From assembly GCF_000423825.1 (NCBI RefSeq), contig NZ_KE384096.1:1-64000 (forward strand): a DNA stretch of 64,000 nt, given 5' to 3'. Position numbers and translations under genes: made by a program. The notes under the pieces were generated by a model. The model was not told where the DNA came from and made no database searches. It saw nothing but the letters and a program-made list of their open reading frames with translations. Origin of the DNA: Thermithiobacillus tepidarius DSM 3134. GTDB taxonomy: Bacteria > Pseudomonadota > Gammaproteobacteria > Acidithiobacillales > Thermithiobacillaceae. Positions 8,584 to 19,456 of the stretch are shown piece by piece (position 1 is the first letter of the stretch; the number at the start of each line of letters is the position of its first letter).

Positions 8584-9115
8584 CTACTTCATCGCCGCCT
8601 GGCTGCCGGCCGACCTGCGCCGGCGCGTGCTGGCCGAGGTCCTGCCGCAGATGGATCTGCAGCGCGCCGCACCGAGCGGCCTCTTTCTGGAAATGCCCGG
8701 CCGCTGGCACCTGACCCTGCGTTATCTCGGGCCCGTGCAGGCGGATCTCCTGCCCCCTCTGCAGGCTGGCCTGGCGGCGCTCTGCACGAGACAGTTTCCT
8801 GTTTTGCTGCAATTGGATACAATAGGCAAGTTTAAGGAGGGGCGCGTCTGCTGGCTGGGGTCGAAAACAGTGCCGGAGGCCCTGGAAAAGTTCATGGGTG
8901 GCTTGAACGAAACCTTGTTGCAGCATGGTTTTGCTCTTGAAAAAAGGCCATTTAATCCCCATATAACCCTGGTTCGCGCACCGCGCCCTTGGCCATGCAA
9001 GAAAAGCCCCGTGGCGGCGCTCGGGTGGACCATCGATCATTGCAGTTTGGTGCAATCGCGGAATGGACAATACCGACCCGTGGCCTCCTGGGCTTTCGGG
9101 GGCGGGTCGACATAG
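8567..9115 (+). CDS. thpR: RNA 2',3'-cyclic phosphodiesterase (2H family)
   Basis: The 182-residue product is a member of the 2H phosphoesterase superfamily. The two HxTx catalytic motifs are HLTL (about residue 47) and HITL (about residue 128), each in the proper context (WHLTLRYLG and NPHITLVRAPRP). The enzyme hydrolyses 2',3'-cyclic phosphate ends on RNA and is also known as a 2'-5' RNA ligase. The ATG at 8567 lies inside cinA with GGAG seven bases upstream. The distal half is noticeably richer in A and T than its surroundings, just ahead of recA. Confidence 0.9.
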   Translation: MGGPGNYFIAAWLPADLRRRVLAEVLPQMDLQRAAPSGLFLEMPGRWHLTLRYLGPVQADLLPPLQAGLAALCTRQFPVLLQLDTIGKFKEGRVCWLGSKTVPEALEKFMGGLNETLLQHGFALEKRPFNPHITLVRAPRPWPCKKSPVAALGWTIDHCSLVQSRNGQYRPVASWAFGGGST

Positions 9116-9127
9116 GAGAAACGAGCA

Positions 9128-10180
<1,053 letters not shown>

Positions 10181-10190
10181 ACCCCGACCC

Positions 10191-10217
10191 GCCCGCCCTC
10201 GTGGCGGGCGTTTTGTT
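10191..10217 (+). terminator. Terminator after recA
   Basis: A seven-base-pair stem GCCCGCC/GGCGGGC with a five-base loop is followed by GTTTTGTTT, ten bases after the recA stop. This is a standard factor-independent terminator. Confidence 0.85.
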
Positions 10218-10356
10218 TCAGGCCAAGCCGAGAGCCCAAGCGATGCAGCATGGATGGGTTTCCCGGGCCAGGTGCGGGCGGGGCGCGGAGCGGCGTTGGA
10301 TGGCATCGAGGCATAGCGCCGCCAGGACCGCAACGCTGCATCGAGGTCACAGACCC

Positions 10357-10872
10357 ATGGATGAGATGGACTCTCCGATGGACTCCTCCGGGGGCGGCGG
10401 ACAAAGCCCGCCCATGACGCCCGCCGAGGCCAGGCAGCGCGCCCTGGGCTGGCTGGCGCGGCGTGAGCACAGCGAGCAGGAGCTGCGCCGCAAGCTGGCC
10501 CGCCTGGACTGCCCGGCGCCGGTGATCGACGCCGTGGCGGCCGAACTGGTGGCCGAGGGCTTGCTGAGTGACGAACGCTTCGCCGAGATGCTGTCCCGCA
10601 CGCGCTTCGGGCGCGGCTTCGGCCCGGCGCGGGTGCGGGCCGAGCTGCGCCAGAAGGGCGTGGACGAGGATACCATCGCCGCCTATGCCAAGCTCGGCCA
10701 GGCTCAGATGCTGCGCCAGGCCCGTGAGGCCCTGAAGAAGCGCTTCGGCAGCCTGCCGGCGCGCGACCTCAAAGGCCGCGCCCAGCGCGCCCGCTTCCTG
10801 GCCTACAAGGGCTTTCCCGCGGACGTGATCTTCCGGGTGCTGGATGCCGATGATGGGGAGGGCTGCGACTAG
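10357..10872 (+). CDS. recX: RecX, modulator of RecA
   Basis: RecX binds in the groove of RecA filaments and limits their growth. The 171-residue product has the three tandem RecX helical repeats: ALGWLARREHSEQELRRKLA, LLSDERFAEMLSRTRFGRGFGPARVRAELRQKG and the last one ending in FLAYKGFPADVIFRVL. The ATG at 10357 has GAGGTC upstream. ATG codons at 10366, 10378 and 10414 are possible alternatives, because the first 19 residues are not conserved in type. It lies 176 bases after recA, beyond the terminator, so it may rely on readthrough or its own promoter. Confidence 0.93.
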   Translation: MDEMDSPMDSSGGGGQSPPMTPAEARQRALGWLARREHSEQELRRKLARLDCPAPVIDAVAAELVAEGLLSDERFAEMLSRTRFGRGFGPARVRAELRQKGVDEDTIAAYAKLGQAQMLRQAREALKKRFGSLPARDLKGRAQRARFLAYKGFPADVIFRVLDADDGEGCD

Positions 10873-10917
10873 CGCCCCTTATCGCCTGATCGCCTGCCTG
10901 GCCAGCTGCGACGCAAG

Positions 10918-10986
10918 TGTAGGAGCGAGCTTGCTCGCGATCACGGTGCCGATAGTGGCAAGATCGCGAGCAAGCTCGCTCCTACA
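10918..10986. repeat. REP palindrome pair
   Basis: GTAGGAGCGAGCTTGCTCGC at 10919-10938 and its reverse complement ending at 10985 face each other across 19 bases. Together they could fold into one long stem of about 25 base pairs. This is the classic head-to-tail REP arrangement, in the recX-alaS gap. The same unit recurs at about 14 other sites in the window. Confidence 0.9.
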
Positions 10987-11066
10987 GTCCCGTGGACCCG
11001 CCCGGTCCGGCCCACCCCTGTCCTTGCTCCCGCCAATCCAGTAAGATGCGCACGGGCTGCCGCCCG

Positions 11067-11107
11067 TTGGCAAGCGTTGCCAAATTTAGAGCCAGTTCAT
11101 AAACTGG
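11067..11107 (+). other. Two hairpins in the alaS leader
   Basis: TTGGCAA-GCG-TTGCCAA at 11067-11083 is a perfect seven-base-pair hairpin followed by ATTT, a weak terminator-like element for recX. GAGCCAGTT-CATA-AACTGGTTC at 11089-11110 is a second stem in the region just before alaS. They could be part of a translational control region, but no known element is recognised. Confidence 0.4.
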
Positions 11108-11154
11108 TTCATTGCCCGAAAATTACCGACCGCAACCGCTACCAGAGTCTACCT

Positions 11155-13788
<2,634 letters not shown>

Positions 13789-13834
13789 AGCCCGCCTTGT
13801 CTTGTCCGTCTGGCCGGATGGCCGACTTTGCTGT

Positions 13835-14548
13835 TCAGGTTTTTGTGGTGCCTTGACCCGGCGGGGCGTTTGTCGCTTCGGCGCGATGCCAGCCATGATC
13901 CAACATCAGGCGGCAGGCCGCATCGTCGAAAACGAAGCAGCCATGCGCTTGCGTCCGGTTCGCTGCCAGCGCGGCGGCATCCGCTGCCTCCAGCAAGCGC
14001 TGCAGGCAGAGCCCCAGGGCGCTGCTGCGTGTATAGTCCAGCCCGATGGCGCGCCAGTTTCGGCGCGCCATCGGCAGGCCCTGTGCCCCCAGTTCGTAAA
14101 AGCGCGCGACCAGCGCAGTGCGCAGTTCGACATGGCCGAACCGCTCACTGAGGTAGACGATCTTTTCCGCATTGGTGCCGATGCCCGGCGGCAGCAACCG
14201 AAGCAGGCTATCCGGCAGGAATTCCTCCAGCGGCGCGCCGAGCACGCGGCCTTGCATCAGGTCCTCGTCCACCATCTGTTCATAATCCGGCCGGATGTCC
14301 GAGCCGGTGCGCACAGCCAGTTGCGCCAAGGCCATCGCCTCAGCGCGATGGCCGCTGGGGCGGAATCCGCTCACGAAATGGTCCAGCATGTCGTGTATCA
14401 GCACCGAAGTCGGGATCCGGCCGCCGTGATAGGCGGTGCTGGCAATGATTTCCGGATCATCCAGGGTCACATCCAGCTTCCAACCTCGAGCACCGAAGCC
14501 GTCCGGCCAAGTGCGCCGGTAGGTGACAGGTATTGCAACCGGTTGCAT
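13835..14548 (-). CDS. Conserved-looking protein of unknown function next to merR
   Basis: The 237-residue product starts MQPVAIPVTYRRTWPDGFG, with AGGAGGAAT seven bases before its ATG. That clearly beats the longer frame back to 14635. The segment TSVLIHDMLDHFVSGFRPSG followed by HRAEAMALAQLAVRTG has closely spaced His and Asp residues that could bind a metal. I do not recognise the family. It has no signal peptide. It lies 112 bases downstream of the merR gene on the same strand, with a perfect palindrome in that gap, so it may be the regulator's target or the third gene of its operon. Confidence 0.65.
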   Translation of the reverse strand: MQPVAIPVTYRRTWPDGFGARGWKLDVTLDDPEIIASTAYHGGRIPTSVLIHDMLDHFVSGFRPSGHRAEAMALAQLAVRTGSDIRPDYEQMVDEDLMQGRVLGAPLEEFLPDSLLRLLPPGIGTNAEKIVYLSERFGHVELRTALVARFYELGAQGLPMARRNWRAIGLDYTRSSALGLCLQRLLEAADAAALAANRTQAHGCFVFDDAACRLMLDHGWHRAEATNAPPGQGTTKT

Positions 14549-14586
14549 CGTGATTCCTCCTAGATTTCGGGCTGACATGGAAAAGC

Positions 14587-14600
14587 TGTGCGGCCGCACA
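14587..14600. promoter_or_regulatory. Perfect 14-base palindrome upstream of the unknown gene
   Basis: TGTGCGGCCGCACA is a perfect palindrome lying about 40 bases before the start of the 237-residue protein gene, in the merR-to-unknown-gene gap. It could be an operator or a small stem. It does not resemble the ACGT palindrome upstream of the operon, so a different binding protein would be needed. Confidence 0.3.
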
Positions 14601-14660
14601 ACCTGAATCGATTCTGGATCCGGTGCGGCGCCCATCCCGCGCTGCTTCGCTGGATGTCCT

Positions 14661-15134
14661 TCACTCCTTCTGATCCCAGATCAAGTGGAGCAAGGATGCT
14701 TGCTCCATTCCCTGGGCCACGGGACAGCTGGCGCAGTCCTTGCGCGTAGGAGGGCGCTGGCAGCCGAAGCACTGATGCACCAGCGCCTCGGCGCGTGCGA
14801 TCTCCTGCTCCAAAGTCTCATAAGCGCGCCGCCTTTCCTCGGCTTCGGTGCGCATCGTGGCAAGCAACGCCGCCACCCGGCGACTGGCCTCGTCACCGCT
14901 GCGGCTCTGGGGCCGCGTGGTTGCCAAGCGATGAATCTCTTTCAGCGGAACGCCCAAGCGGGCCAGGTGCAGAATGACCTCAAAGCGCGCCACATCGGCT
15001 TCTGCGTACCGTCGCGTACCCTTCTCAGTGCGCGTTGCCGCTATCAGACCCTGCTCTTCATAGAAGCGCAGCGTACGTGCGGTGGTGCCCAGGCGCCGGG
15101 CGACATCGCCGATCTTGTAGAGTACTTCTGTCAT
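14661..15134 (-). CDS. MerR-family transcriptional regulator with C-terminal cysteine cluster
   Basis: The 157-residue product has the MerR helix-turn-helix and wing (MTEVLYKIGDVARRLGTTAR, TLRFYEEQGLI, TRRYAEADVARFEVILHLARLG). A long dimerisation helix follows, then the C-terminal cluster CFGCQRPPTRKDCASCPVA with four cysteines. The cysteines suggest metal or redox sensing, as in other MerR proteins, but the ligand is not known. The ATG at 15134 overlaps the stop of the upstream cysteine-rich peptide gene (ATGA), which fixes this start over the longer frame. Autoregulation through the palindrome at 15296-15311 is likely. Confidence 0.85.
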   Translation of the reverse strand: MTEVLYKIGDVARRLGTTARTLRFYEEQGLIAATRTEKGTRRYAEADVARFEVILHLARLGVPLKEIHRLATTRPQSRSGDEASRRVAALLATMRTEAEERRRAYETLEQEIARAEALVHQCFGCQRPPTRKDCASCPVAQGMEQASLLHLIWDQKE

Positions 15135-15268
15135 GCTGGCGGCTCGGACTGTTTCTGGATACAGCAGCACCCGCCGATCCCGCTGCAGCTGCTGAGCGCC
15201 TGATTCAGGGGGGTGATGGATCGAGGACGGCAGATGCCGCGCATGCCCATCTTGTGTGCATTTTCCAT
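15131..15268 (-). CDS. Cysteine-rich 45-residue peptide, first gene of the merR operon
   Basis: This is a short gene read on the minus strand from the ATG at 15268 to the TGA at 15131-15133. GGAGG stands six bases before the ATG, a very good ribosome site, and the stop overlaps the merR start (ATGA). The product starts MENAHKMGMRGICRPRSITP and ends SSCSGIGGCCCIQKQSEPPA, with five cysteines including three in a row. It has no signal peptide. It could be a metal-binding peptide, a regulatory leader peptide or a precursor of a modified peptide. No modification enzyme is recognisable nearby. Function unknown. Confidence 0.6.
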   Translation of the reverse strand: MENAHKMGMRGICRPRSITPLNQALSSCSGIGGCCCIQKQSEPPA

Positions 15269-15295
15269 GATTCGCCTCCGGATCTATTTTTACAT

Positions 15296-15311
15296 TTTAC
15301 GTGAACGTAAA
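15296..15311. promoter_or_regulatory. ACGT palindrome, probable MerR operator
   Basis: TTTACGTGAACGTAAA has perfect seven-base arms with a two-base centre. It lies 28 bases upstream of the ATG of the cysteine-peptide gene, where a MerR-type operator/promoter is expected. The recalled operator type of LiuR-like MerR proteins is also built on TTTACG/CGTAAA arms, which makes autoregulation by the adjacent MerR plausible. Confidence 0.6.
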
Positions 15312-15641
15312 TTTATTTGGATCCCATGTCTATGTAAAGTCACTGGGCTCCGCAATCATCACATGTGTGTATCTGGTGTGGATTTGGCGGGTGGACACCA
15401 GCCGATCATTTATTTTGTGCCATTTGGCTGAACTGATGGCGGCGTGAGCGCGATGGACAGTGTCCAGTGGTGTTTGTGGAGAGCGTGAGTCGCCTGAAGG
15501 GAACGATTGTGCCGCTGTCCGGCCGGGGTGAGGGGAAGTGCACCGTTCACATGTGCCAAAAGATGAATTGGAATTTTCGAGAGCGTTCTCAGCATCGCCC
15601 ACTGCATGGCCGATGTCCACGCCCGCGGATGTCGAAAAACC
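15312..15641. other. Non-coding gap
   Basis: About 330 bases separate the merR-operon operator from a terminator. Open frames here lack ribosome sites and recognisable products. A weak inverted pair GTGGACACCAGC / CAGTGTCCAGTGG (near 15392 and 15456) could be a worn insertion-sequence trace. The AT-rich part next to the operator probably holds the promoter of the merR operon. Nothing else is supportable. Confidence 0.5.
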
Positions 15642-15671
15642 AAGCGGCGCAGGATCGCTCCTGCGCCGCTT
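15642..15671 (-). terminator. Terminator of the small exported protein gene
   Basis: A 13-base-pair perfect stem (AAGCGGCGCAGGA with its complement) encloses a four-base loop. Read on the minus strand it is followed by GGTTTTTCG. It stands 14 bases after the stop of the 107-residue exported protein gene. Confidence 0.9.
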
Positions 15672-15685
15672 TGCCGTTTCAGGTA

Positions 15686-16009
15686 TCAACGCCGCTGCAG
15701 GTCGTGCTTCTGCCAGTAGATGTGTCGGTTGCTGCGATCCAGGTGACGGTCGAGGGCGAGCCGTTCGCGCCGGGTGAGGCGGCCGTCGGCCAGGAAGTTG
15801 TGCTCGAGATGGCGGATGCGAGCCTGTTCCCGATACAAGGCGCGGCCCTCGCGGGGTGTGAGTGCGCCGCTGTGCATTCCCTGCTGGATGCGGTGCTGCT
15901 GCATGGCCTCGCGCTGGTCGACCCAGGGGCTGCCGCTGTGGGCCAGGGCCGGGCCGGCCGCGGCGGCGCTCATGAACAGCAGGCTGGCGGTCAAAAGGAT
16001 CTTGTGCAT
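15686..16009 (-). CDS. Small exported helical protein
   Basis: The 107-residue product begins MHKILLTASLLFMSAAAAGP and has a signal peptide probably cut at LAHS. The start at 16009 has GGAGGT at the right distance; the longer frame to 16102 does not. The mature part is charged and helical, with the repeated theme LTPREGRAL...DGRLTRRERLALDRHLDRSN and IYWQKHD near the end. The two LT..E/D..L blocks resemble degenerate helical or EF-hand-like repeats. I know similar hypothetical proteins but no function. A strong terminator follows. Confidence 0.7.
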   Translation of the reverse strand: MHKILLTASLLFMSAAAAGPALAHSGSPWVDQREAMQQHRIQQGMHSGALTPREGRALYREQARIRHLEHNFLADGRLTRRERLALDRHLDRSNRHIYWQKHDLQRR

Positions 16010-16111
16010 GGAATACCTCCTATAATTATGGAGAACAGGCGACGTCGCCTGACTGGACAACGCGGCGGCGGTGGTTGCGGTTGACCGGCGAGCCGGCGGC
16101 ACGGAGGGGGT

Positions 16112-17245
16112 ATGGACAAGCGATGGCTATGGATGAGCCTGCTGGCGTTGTGGACCCTGCTGGCCGCGCGGCCGGCGGCGGCCCAGGCACCGGAGCCGGT
16201 GCCCGCCGATGACGTGTACGTGGCCGGCGGCGATGTCGTGCTGCCCGGCGAGGTGGCGGGGGACGCAGTGGCCGCCGGCCGGCGCGTCAGCGTCGGCCCG
16301 CTGGTGCGCGGCGACGCCATCCTGGCCGGCGGCTCGGTGGTGATCGGCGGGCAGGTCCTCGACGACGTGCGCGCCGCGGGCGGCGAGGTGCTCGTCAACG
16401 GCCCGGTGGGTGACGACTTGATCGCCGCCGGCGGTCGGGTCCGGCTGGCGCCGGGAGCCCGGGTCGGCGGGCGCGCCTGGCTGGCGGGCGGGGAGGTGGA
16501 GGTCGCCGGCGACGTGGGCCGCGAATTGCGCGCGGCGGCGGGGCGCGTGCGCCTCGGCGGGCGGGTGCAGGGCAACGTGGAGTTGGCCGCCGAGGAGGTG
16601 GAAATCCTGTCCACCGCCCGCGTCGCGGGCAATCTCACCTACCGCAGCGCGCGGCCCGCGCGCATCGCGCCGGGCGCGCAGATCGCCGGCCGGATCACCC
16701 ACATCCGCACCGAGCCGTCCGAAACGGCGTTGCGCACCGGGGTCGTGGCCTCCGGCATCGTTTTCATCGTCGGTCTGGCGTTGGCCGGCAGCGTGCTCTT
16801 CCTGCTCCTGCCCGGCATCACCCTGAGCGCCGCCCGCACCATCGGCAGCGATCCCTGGCGCAGCCTGGCCCTCGGCTTTGCGCTGCTGGTGAGCATCCCG
16901 TTTCTGGCCGTCCTGCTCATGGTGACCGTCATCGGCATTCCGCTGGGGCTGGTGCTCCTTGCCCTCTATCCCGTCATGCTGCTGCTCGGTTTTCTGGCGG
17001 CCGCGTTTTTCCTCGGCGACGCGGGCCTGCGCCGGCTGCGGCGCCCGCCGTCGAAGGGACTGCAGCTTGGCGCCTTCATCGGGGCCCTGGTGCTGCTGGC
17101 CCTGCTCAGCCAGGTACCGGGCGTGGGCGGCCTGGTCGCCTTTCTGGCCCTGCTCTTCGGGCTGGGGGCCTGGGGCCTGCGCCTCTACCGCGCCCTTGAT
17201 CCCCCGCGTGCCGGTTCAGGCGCCGGCGATGTCCTGCAGCCATAG
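16112..17245 (+). CDS. Polymer-forming (bactofilin-like) beta-helix membrane protein
   Basis: The 377-residue product has a signal peptide (residues 1-25, ending AAAQA). About 190 residues of short beta-helix repeats follow, in which GG, V and D recur every six to ten residues (VYVAGGDVVLPGEVAGDAVA and so on), as in polymer-forming cytoskeletal domains. Four or five membrane helices occupy residues about 205-365. The layout is a periplasmic beta-helix anchored in the inner membrane. A role as scaffold or envelope protein is inference. GGAGGGGG precedes the ATG. Its 3' end overlaps the converging transporter gene by 30 bases. Confidence 0.75.
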   Translation: MDKRWLWMSLLALWTLLAARPAAAQAPEPVPADDVYVAGGDVVLPGEVAGDAVAAGRRVSVGPLVRGDAILAGGSVVIGGQVLDDVRAAGGEVLVNGPVGDDLIAAGGRVRLAPGARVGGRAWLAGGEVEVAGDVGRELRAAAGRVRLGGRVQGNVELAAEEVEILSTARVAGNLTYRSARPARIAPGAQIAGRITHIRTEPSETALRTGVVASGIVFIVGLALAGSVLFLLLPGITLSAARTIGSDPWRSLALGFALLVSIPFLAVLLMVTVIGIPLGLVLLALYPVMLLLGFLAAAFFLGDAGLRRLRRPPSKGLQLGAFIGALVLLALLSQVPGVGGLVAFLALLFGLGAWGLRLYRALDPPRAGSGAGDVLQP

Positions 17246-17974
17246 TCCGACGAGGTAGGCCAAGGCAGCCGCGCCGCCGCCGACGAGCAGGGTCTCCAAG
17301 CCGGCGCGCAGCAGGGGACGCTTGAGCACCAGGCCCTTGAGCAGGCCGATGCTGAAGAAGGCGGTGGCAGTGGCGCCGGCACTGACGTAGAACTTGCCCT
17401 GCGGGCTGAGCGGCAGCGGCAGCACGAACGGCAGGAGCGGGATCAGGCCGGCCAGGAAAAAGCCAGTGAAGGTGGCCAGCGCCGATTTGAGCGGCGCTGG
17501 GCCCCGGGTCTGCAGGCCCAGTTCCTCGGTCAGCATGGTGTCGACCCAGCGCTGGCGGTTGCGGGTGATGATGCGGACGATCTCTTCGAGCACGGACCCG
17601 TGAAAGCCCTTGTCGGCGAAGATCTGGCGGATTTCCTCCCGCTCGCCCTCGGGCACGCGCTCGATGTGCAGCTCCTCCATGCGCCGGGCCTGGTCGAGCA
17701 GTTCCCGCTCGCTCTTGCTGCGCTGGTAGTTGCTGACGGCCATGCTGAAGCCATCGGCCAGCAGATTGGCCAGACCCAGGACCAAAGCGACGCGGTTGGA
17801 CAGGCTGGCGCCCTGCACCCCGGCCACCACGGCGAAGGTGGTCACGCAACCGTCGATGGCGCCGAGGACGGTGTCGCCCAGGTGACTTTGCCGCCTGCCC
17901 GCCGCCAGGCGGGCGCGAATGGCCGCCGGCCGGTGCTGTGCTTCGAGTTCATCACCGCTTTGGACTACACTCAT
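17216..17974 (-). CDS. VIT1/CCC1 family iron/manganese transporter
   Basis: The 252-residue product has the family hallmarks LGDTVLGAIDGCVTTFAVVAG, GLANLLADGFSMAVSNYQRS and the acidic cytoplasmic metal-binding helices (ERELLDQARRMEELHIERVP). Three hydrophobic helices follow. It would move ferrous iron or manganese across the inner membrane. The ATG at 17974 with GGAG upstream is better than the longer frame to 18082. The 5' region is shared with the divergent holin-like gene. Confidence 0.85.
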   Translation of the reverse strand: MSVVQSGDELEAQHRPAAIRARLAAGRRQSHLGDTVLGAIDGCVTTFAVVAGVQGASLSNRVALVLGLANLLADGFSMAVSNYQRSKSERELLDQARRMEELHIERVPEGEREEIRQIFADKGFHGSVLEEIVRIITRNRQRWVDTMLTEELGLQTRGPAPLKSALATFTGFFLAGLIPLLPFVLPLPLSPQGKFYVSAGATATAFFSIGLLKGLVLKRPLLRAGLETLLVGGGAAALAYLVGLWLQDIAGA

Positions 17975-18099
17975 AGAGTCTCCGGACCGGTCGCTGAGCT
18001 TTGGCGGCGCAATGATGCAGTGTAGCAACGCCAGCGCAAAAATGAAGCGGCCCAAGGGATGCCGGACCCCGATCGACAACAACCAAGCCTGGGAAAATC

Positions 18100-18444
18100 A
18101 TGCGACTACTGCTGCGCTGGCTGATCAACGCCCTGACCCTGCTCTTCGTGTCCTTCCTGTTTCCGTCCATCCAGATCGCCGGCATCGGCGCCGCCCTCAT
18201 CACCGCCCTGGCGCTGGGGTTGGTGAACGCCCTGATCTGGCCCGTGCTGCTGCTCGTCACCCTGCCCATCAACGTGCTGACCCTGGGGCTCTTCACGCTG
18301 GTGATCAACGGGCTGCTGTTCTGGTTCGTGTCGTCCTTCGTCCCGGGCTTCCAGGTGGGCGGATTCTGGTCGGCCTTCTGGGGCGCCCTGGTCTTCAGCA
18401 TCATCTCCTGGCTGGCCAGCGCCCTGATCCCGGACCGGGACTAG
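18100..18444 (+). CDS. Phage-holin-4 family (PF04020-like) small membrane protein
   Basis: The 114-residue product has four hydrophobic helices and the motif LPINVLTLGLFTLVINGLLF characteristic of the Phage_holin_4_2 family. The family is named after holins, but most members are ordinary chromosomal inner-membrane proteins of unknown function. No phage genes are nearby. The patatin gene starts four bases after its stop, so the two are probably cotranscribed. Confidence 0.85.
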   Translation: MRLLLRWLINALTLLFVSFLFPSIQIAGIGAALITALALGLVNALIWPVLLLVTLPINVLTLGLFTLVINGLLFWFVSSFVPGFQVGGFWSAFWGALVFSIISWLASALIPDRD

Positions 18445-18447
18445 CGC

Positions 18448-19419
18448 GTGCAGCGCTATCGCATCCTGTGCCTGGACGGCGGCGGCATCCGCGGCCTGAT
18501 CGCCGCCATCTGGCTGCAACAGCTGGAGCAGAAGCTGAATGCTCCCCTGCGCGAGCACTTCGACTTGGTGGCGGGCACCTCGACCGGCAGCCTGCTGGCT
18601 TGCGCCGTGTCCCTGGGCCTGCCGGCCGAACGCATCGTCGCGCTTTACTTCGAACGGGGCAGCGCGGTCTTCCCCGGCACCGCCGCCCGCCTGTGGAGCC
18701 GGGCCAGCCGGATCTTTTCCGAAGGCCTGAGCGCGCCCCGCTATGACGGCAAGGGCCTGGAAAAGGCGCTCAAGCGCGTCTTCGCCAAGACCCGCTTCGG
18801 CGAGCTGGCCATCAAGCCGACCCTGGTCTTCACCTACGACACTTTCAATCGTGAGCCGGTGGTCTTCAAGAATACCAAGCCCGAGCATCTGGAGCTGCCG
18901 GTGTGGGAGATCTGCAAGGCTTCCTGCTCGGCGCCCACCTACTTCCCGGCGCACGTGATGAAGCTCGGCAAGGCCAGGACGCCGCTGATCGACGGCGGCG
19001 TGGCCGCCAACAATCCCACCGCTTGCGCCATCGCCGAGGGAGTGCGGGTCAACAAGGGCCGGCCGGCGGGCGAGCGGGCGGAGATCGACGATTTCGTGGT
19101 GGCGTCCTTCGGCACCGGCGAACTCACCCGGCCCATCGACATTGCCGAGGCGCGGGAGTGGGGCGCGCTGGAGTGGGCCGTGCCCATCATCGACGTGCTC
19201 TTCGACGGCTCCACCGACGCCGTCAACTACATCGCCACCCAGATCCTGGATGACGACCGCTACTTTCGCTTCCAGACCCGGTTGGACGCGGCCTATGATG
19301 ATATGGATAATGCGGATGCGACCAATCTGAACGCGCTGGCCAACACGGCCCGGCGCTACCTGTCGGCGGGAGGGGGCGACGCGCTGCTGGATCGGCTGGC
19401 GGCGCAATTGCGACGCTAG
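18448..19419 (+). CDS. Patatin-like phospholipase
   Basis: The 323-residue product has a complete patatin dyad. The oxyanion loop is DGGGIRGL at residues 10-17, the nucleophile elbow GTSTG has Ser45, and the catalytic Asp is in LIDGGVAANNP. It should hydrolyse acyl esters of phospholipids or related lipids. There is no signal peptide or membrane span. It starts with GTG three bases after the holin-like stop. Some patatins are effectors of CBASS anti-phage systems, but no cyclase or accessory gene lies next to this one, so a housekeeping lipase role is as likely. Confidence 0.85.
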   Translation: MQRYRILCLDGGGIRGLIAAIWLQQLEQKLNAPLREHFDLVAGTSTGSLLACAVSLGLPAERIVALYFERGSAVFPGTAARLWSRASRIFSEGLSAPRYDGKGLEKALKRVFAKTRFGELAIKPTLVFTYDTFNREPVVFKNTKPEHLELPVWEICKASCSAPTYFPAHVMKLGKARTPLIDGGVAANNPTACAIAEGVRVNKGRPAGERAEIDDFVVASFGTGELTRPIDIAEAREWGALEWAVPIIDVLFDGSTDAVNYIATQILDDDRYFRFQTRLDAAYDDMDNADATNLNALANTARRYLSAGGGDALLDRLAAQLRR

Positions 19420-19456
19420 CGTTGCCGCCATCCCCGGGATACTACTGGGAACAGCC

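Noticed and set aside
8780-9127. SOS (LexA) box before recA
   Set aside because: No CTGT-N8-ACAG or close variant was found. ACAG-TTTC-CTGT at 8791 is the wrong way round.
15467-16084. 205-codon plus-strand frame near the exported protein gene
   Set aside because: It is antisense to the well-supported 107-residue gene and runs through its terminator.
18100-18444. Holin-like gene as evidence of a prophage
   Set aside because: No phage structural, lysis or integrase gene is nearby; the family is mostly chromosomal.
18448-19419. Patatin as CBASS effector
   Set aside because: No CD-NTase cyclase or accessory genes adjoin it; neighbours are a holin-like protein and a DAHP synthase.
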